Made by a program: the position numbers and the translations under genes
Shown: in pieces, positions 61,011 to 64,000 of the stretch
Position numbering within the stretch: position 1 is the first letter of the stretch
Layout of the letters: every line of letters begins with the position of its first letter
Notes under the pieces: model-generated
What the model saw: only the letters and a program-made list of their open reading frames with translations
Told to the model about the DNA's origin: nothing
Databases searched by the model: none
DNA from: Latrodectus hesperus
Taxonomy: Eukaryota; Arthropoda; Arachnida; Araneae; Theridiidae
DNA length: 64,000 bases
Assembly (NCBI GenBank): GCA_037975125.1
Contig: CM075860.1
Span: 24,758,774-24,822,773, forward strand
Direction of reading: 5' to 3'

Positions 61011-61614
61011 TTATAAGCATCGCAGACACGGTAGTCTCCTCAAATGACAAGGAATTATAAATATGTAAACATCCAGTGAGGCGATCATTAGGAAGCACCC
61101 ATGAATCTTCTTGTGATCAATTTCCGGTTACTCATCAGATTGGTGCGATACTCTTCGGACACGTTTCGGAAAATGATGAACTATTTTTTCTGAACTTCAC
61201 TATAATAGTCGCAATAATTACAGATGTTTATGTCTAAATCATTTTCATTTATGTAGCCTTATCATCGATGACTAGTATTTCATTATGGGAATATCTATAA
61301 ATTATGTTATTTTGCTTTTCTCCACCTCTATTTACTTTGTTTCCATCCTTCATCCGATACACATTAAACTTCTTGTGTAATGATGATTGTTTTCTATGTA
61401 ATCTCATTTCAATGAACGGTCATAGTTAAATTGTGACGCAGAGCGTTGGATTGGTCCGTGCCAGTAAACTCTGTGTTTCAAAGACATTTTCTTGGAGTCT
61501 GTAGGAGGAGCTGTGATAAAATTAGTTCAAGGCCTCTCGTTACCTATGTTTTTAAAATATATATGAAATGCTCAGCAAAGTTTCTATAATTTTATAATTA
61601 TTTAACTAACGTAA

Positions 61615-61770
61615 CAAAAAATAACTGAAAAAATCATGAATGGATTGTTTCTCATCGCTGACATTCGATGATGAATTTCGCCTTGTTTGCTGTCGCTCAA
61701 AGAAAATGATTTGAAGGGAGACAGCAAATTCGTCGATTATAGTCGGATTAACGACCCCGTCCGTCACCCT
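61615..61770 (+). repeat. Dispersed repeat family R, copy 5
   Basis: aatcatgaatgga, cattcgatgatgaatttcgc, cttgtttgctgtcgctcaaa and gacagcaaattcgtcgatta match copy 1 at 3997-4120 in order. Confidence 0.75.
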
Positions 61771-62166
61771 CTATAGCGAAGAAAGCCCGAACGCTTTCTT
61801 GCGAAATCAGGCGGTGGCTGAAATCAACTGCGTTCGTTTGCGAATAAAATATTCCGAAGAAACGAATTTCATGTTGTTTAAATGTCCTTAGCGATTAATT
61901 TTATACTTTTAAAGTGATTCTGATATTATTTCCACGTAGAAAATTAAAAAATTAATAGAGCAGCTATATGAAAAAACTTATTCAAGTATATCTTGTAACA
62001 ATTGTAAATATAACTTATAATTATGAATAACAAATTTTCTACTCATATTAAGATCAAGTCTGTGAAATTTTATTCAATATCGGAATTTATATTTTCGTTG
62101 GTGTAAAGGAAATAGATATCTGCGTTGATTATTAACATATCAAATCAACATAAAATTATTTTTATG

Positions 62167-62274
<108 letters not shown>

Positions 62275-63620
62275 AATTATTATTATTTATTACTATAATT
62301 CCTGTGCATTTTTTTTAATCCGGGTACTGTATGTTTTATTCTAAAATAATTATTAGCAACATAATCAATTATGAATAAAAAATATTTCTTTAAAATCTTT
62401 TAAATGCAAACACGTGATTAATTGATTAGCAAAATATATTCCATATGTATGACAGATGTACAGCATTTAATGGGTGATGACTATTTTGTATGATTGAAGT
62501 GAAAAAGACAAATAACAAAGTAGAAAATAATTTATTATAATCATACTTGTTTTATATTTCTTCTAAAAACAATACACACATTTAATTTGAGAGACAAAGA
62601 TAAACATTATTTTGCATATTAGAACACAAGTACATTATTATTATATATTAGAACAAAATTAGATTATGTACATAACTTTTAAATATTTATTCAATTTATT
62701 TTAATGTATTCCCAACAATGGATAAAAATAAACTACATGAATATACTTAAACTTATTTTCAAATTTTCTTTAGTATTTAAAGGAAATAAATATTTTGGAG
62801 ATATAATTTCTGATACAAATTACATTAAAATATAATTTTTTCAGAATTAGGAAAAGTTTGAATTTTTTTTTAGATTGAGGATTAATTACTGTAGAGTCAT
62901 CCTTTTTTTACTATAATTTTTAAGAAATAAATTTATACATGATCTGACTATGAAGAATTTTACTTCTTCAACAGCATGTCCCTTTTCCCATTTTTCAAAA
63001 GGTAGCTAAATTTCAGATTCATTCAGAGTCCTAATTACTAAAAATGTATATGCTCTGCGATTAGAACAAGCGGCAAGTAATATAACCTTTAAAAAAGAAA
63101 TCTGTTTCTTAACAAAACATCTCTCTGCATTTTATTTGCAGTATTTTTAGACAAACAAGATGAAATATTACAATAAAATCATACAAATCTGTTTCATAAT
63201 CCTCATAACCTTGATTTGATTTAATTTGCATAATATTTTGTTGTATATTACTAATATTAATTACATTATTAATTTGAGCGGTTTTAAGTCTAAAAATGTC
63301 ATTGATAGCTCTTATCGAAATTTTGAAAGCAGATTTATACTTTTACAGTTTTTCATTGTTTTTATTTGAATAATAAGAAAATGAAGAAAATTCTCTAAAA
63401 GATTTAAGTGAATGGTGAAATTCAGAATAGTGTTAAACAATTCAGCGGATTCTTTAATCTGGAAATGTGTTGGCTTCTTAACTACATTATCTGTATTACA
63501 ATATCTTGTGTAATTATGATTTATTTTTTATTCAATTATTGAGAATTAAATAACATTTAAAAAATTATCAATATGCTTTGGAAATAAAATTGCTTAAAAT
63601 GAATTAAAGAATCATATTAT
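62275..63620. other. PKG intron, nothing recognised
   Basis: Very AT-rich non-coding. Confidence 0.5.
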
Positions 63621-63626
63621 TAATTT

Positions 63627-63670
63627 TTATTTATTTATTTATTTATTTTTTATTTATTTATTTATTTATT
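63627..63670. repeat. (TTTA)n repeat forming a splice pyrimidine tract
   Basis: Tetranucleotide repeat with an interruption, ending 12 bases before the acceptor AG of PKG exon e. Repeat length could affect the use of this acceptor (inference). Confidence 0.9.
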
Positions 63671-63682
63671 TTTTTTGCTTAG

Positions 63683-63746
63683 CGTACCGCTTCTAAAAAA
63701 CCTGAGCAACGAAGTGCTTTCCAAAATGGCGGATGTCATGGAAGTG
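63683..63746 (+). CDS. for: PKG exon e: start of CNB-B
   Basis: Fifth PKG exon: 64 bases, acceptor ttttgcttag, donor GTAAGT, leaving the next exon in phase 0. Joined to exon d it reads SVPLLKNLSNEVLSKMADV followed by MEV. S-V-P-L-L-K-N-L is the classic opening of the second cyclic-nucleotide domain (CNB-B) of PKG. The acceptor's pyrimidine tract is built from a (TTTA)n repeat just upstream. The gene is cut by the right edge of the window: the remainder of CNB-B and the kinase domain must follow. All five exons together give 209 codons without a stop. Confidence 0.93.
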
Positions 63747-64000
63747 GTAAGTTTTCGTCGCAGTTATTTCAATCCAAAACTATTAACATGTTTCCTAGTC
63801 ATACACAGTGAAATATCAAGTATTATTCATATACACAGTTATTTGTTAAAAACAGACTCGCCTCTATTTGTTCTCACATAGTTCTATAATTTAATTTTGC
63901 TTAATAATTAAAATACAACAAATTATTTTGAAATAAAGATATGTGCAGAAGTTTGCTGTTTTGATATATATCGCCAATGATAATCCCCAAATCATTACAC
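63747..64000 (+). other. Start of the next PKG intron
   Basis: Begins GTAAGT; AT-rich with no further exon before the window ends. Confidence 0.7.

Overview
This is a eukaryotic window: AT-rich, gene-poor DNA with long introns, five long (AT)n tracts and many transposon relics. The only host gene I can support is the 5' part of a cGMP-dependent protein kinase (PKG) on the + strand. Its arthropod 'foraging'-like residues, together with mariner, Tc1 and P-like DNA transposons and tRNA-headed SINEs, point to an arthropod. A chelicerate such as a spider is a reasonable guess, but that is inference.

Layout: 1-46034 holds no PKG coding exon that I can find and is probably upstream intron and/or 5' flank of PKG. 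It carries a Tc1-like 5' end (1269-1485), a complete but dead Tc1-like element (5543-7056), a P/THAP-like transposase fragment (11040-11365), a non-LTR reverse-transcriptase 3' end (11690-12690), an internally deleted Tc1-like element (12774-13365), a repeat interrupted by an RNase H-bearing non-LTR fragment (15050-16400), three mariner-like elements (24669-25561, 29957-30826, 32970-34235), a long fold-back element (31829-32205), tRNA-derived SINEs in both orientations, and a duplicated approx. 500-bp segment (25830-26372 and 42594-43020).

PKG: five exons at 46035-46207, 47090-47259, 51832-51945, 54735-54840 and 63683-63746 join in one open frame of 209 codons with canonical GT/AG sites. They encode the autoinhibitory region, the whole first cyclic-nucleotide-binding domain (CNB-A) and the first residues of CNB-B. 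The leucine-zipper/start exon lies upstream of the window or in an unrecognised exon; the rest of CNB-B and the kinase domain lie to the right. The introns hold further SINEs, a 23-bp-stem hairpin just after the first exon, a probable terminal-inverted-repeat element (53600-54465) and an antisense non-LTR fragment (56965-57860).

No operon, CRISPR array, rRNA or functional tRNA gene was seen. The most notable points are an internally deleted mariner that keeps an in-frame fused ORF, the near-palindromic fold-back element, the PKG-intron hairpin, nested and shuffled repeats, and isolated GC-rich islands inside AT-rich DNA.
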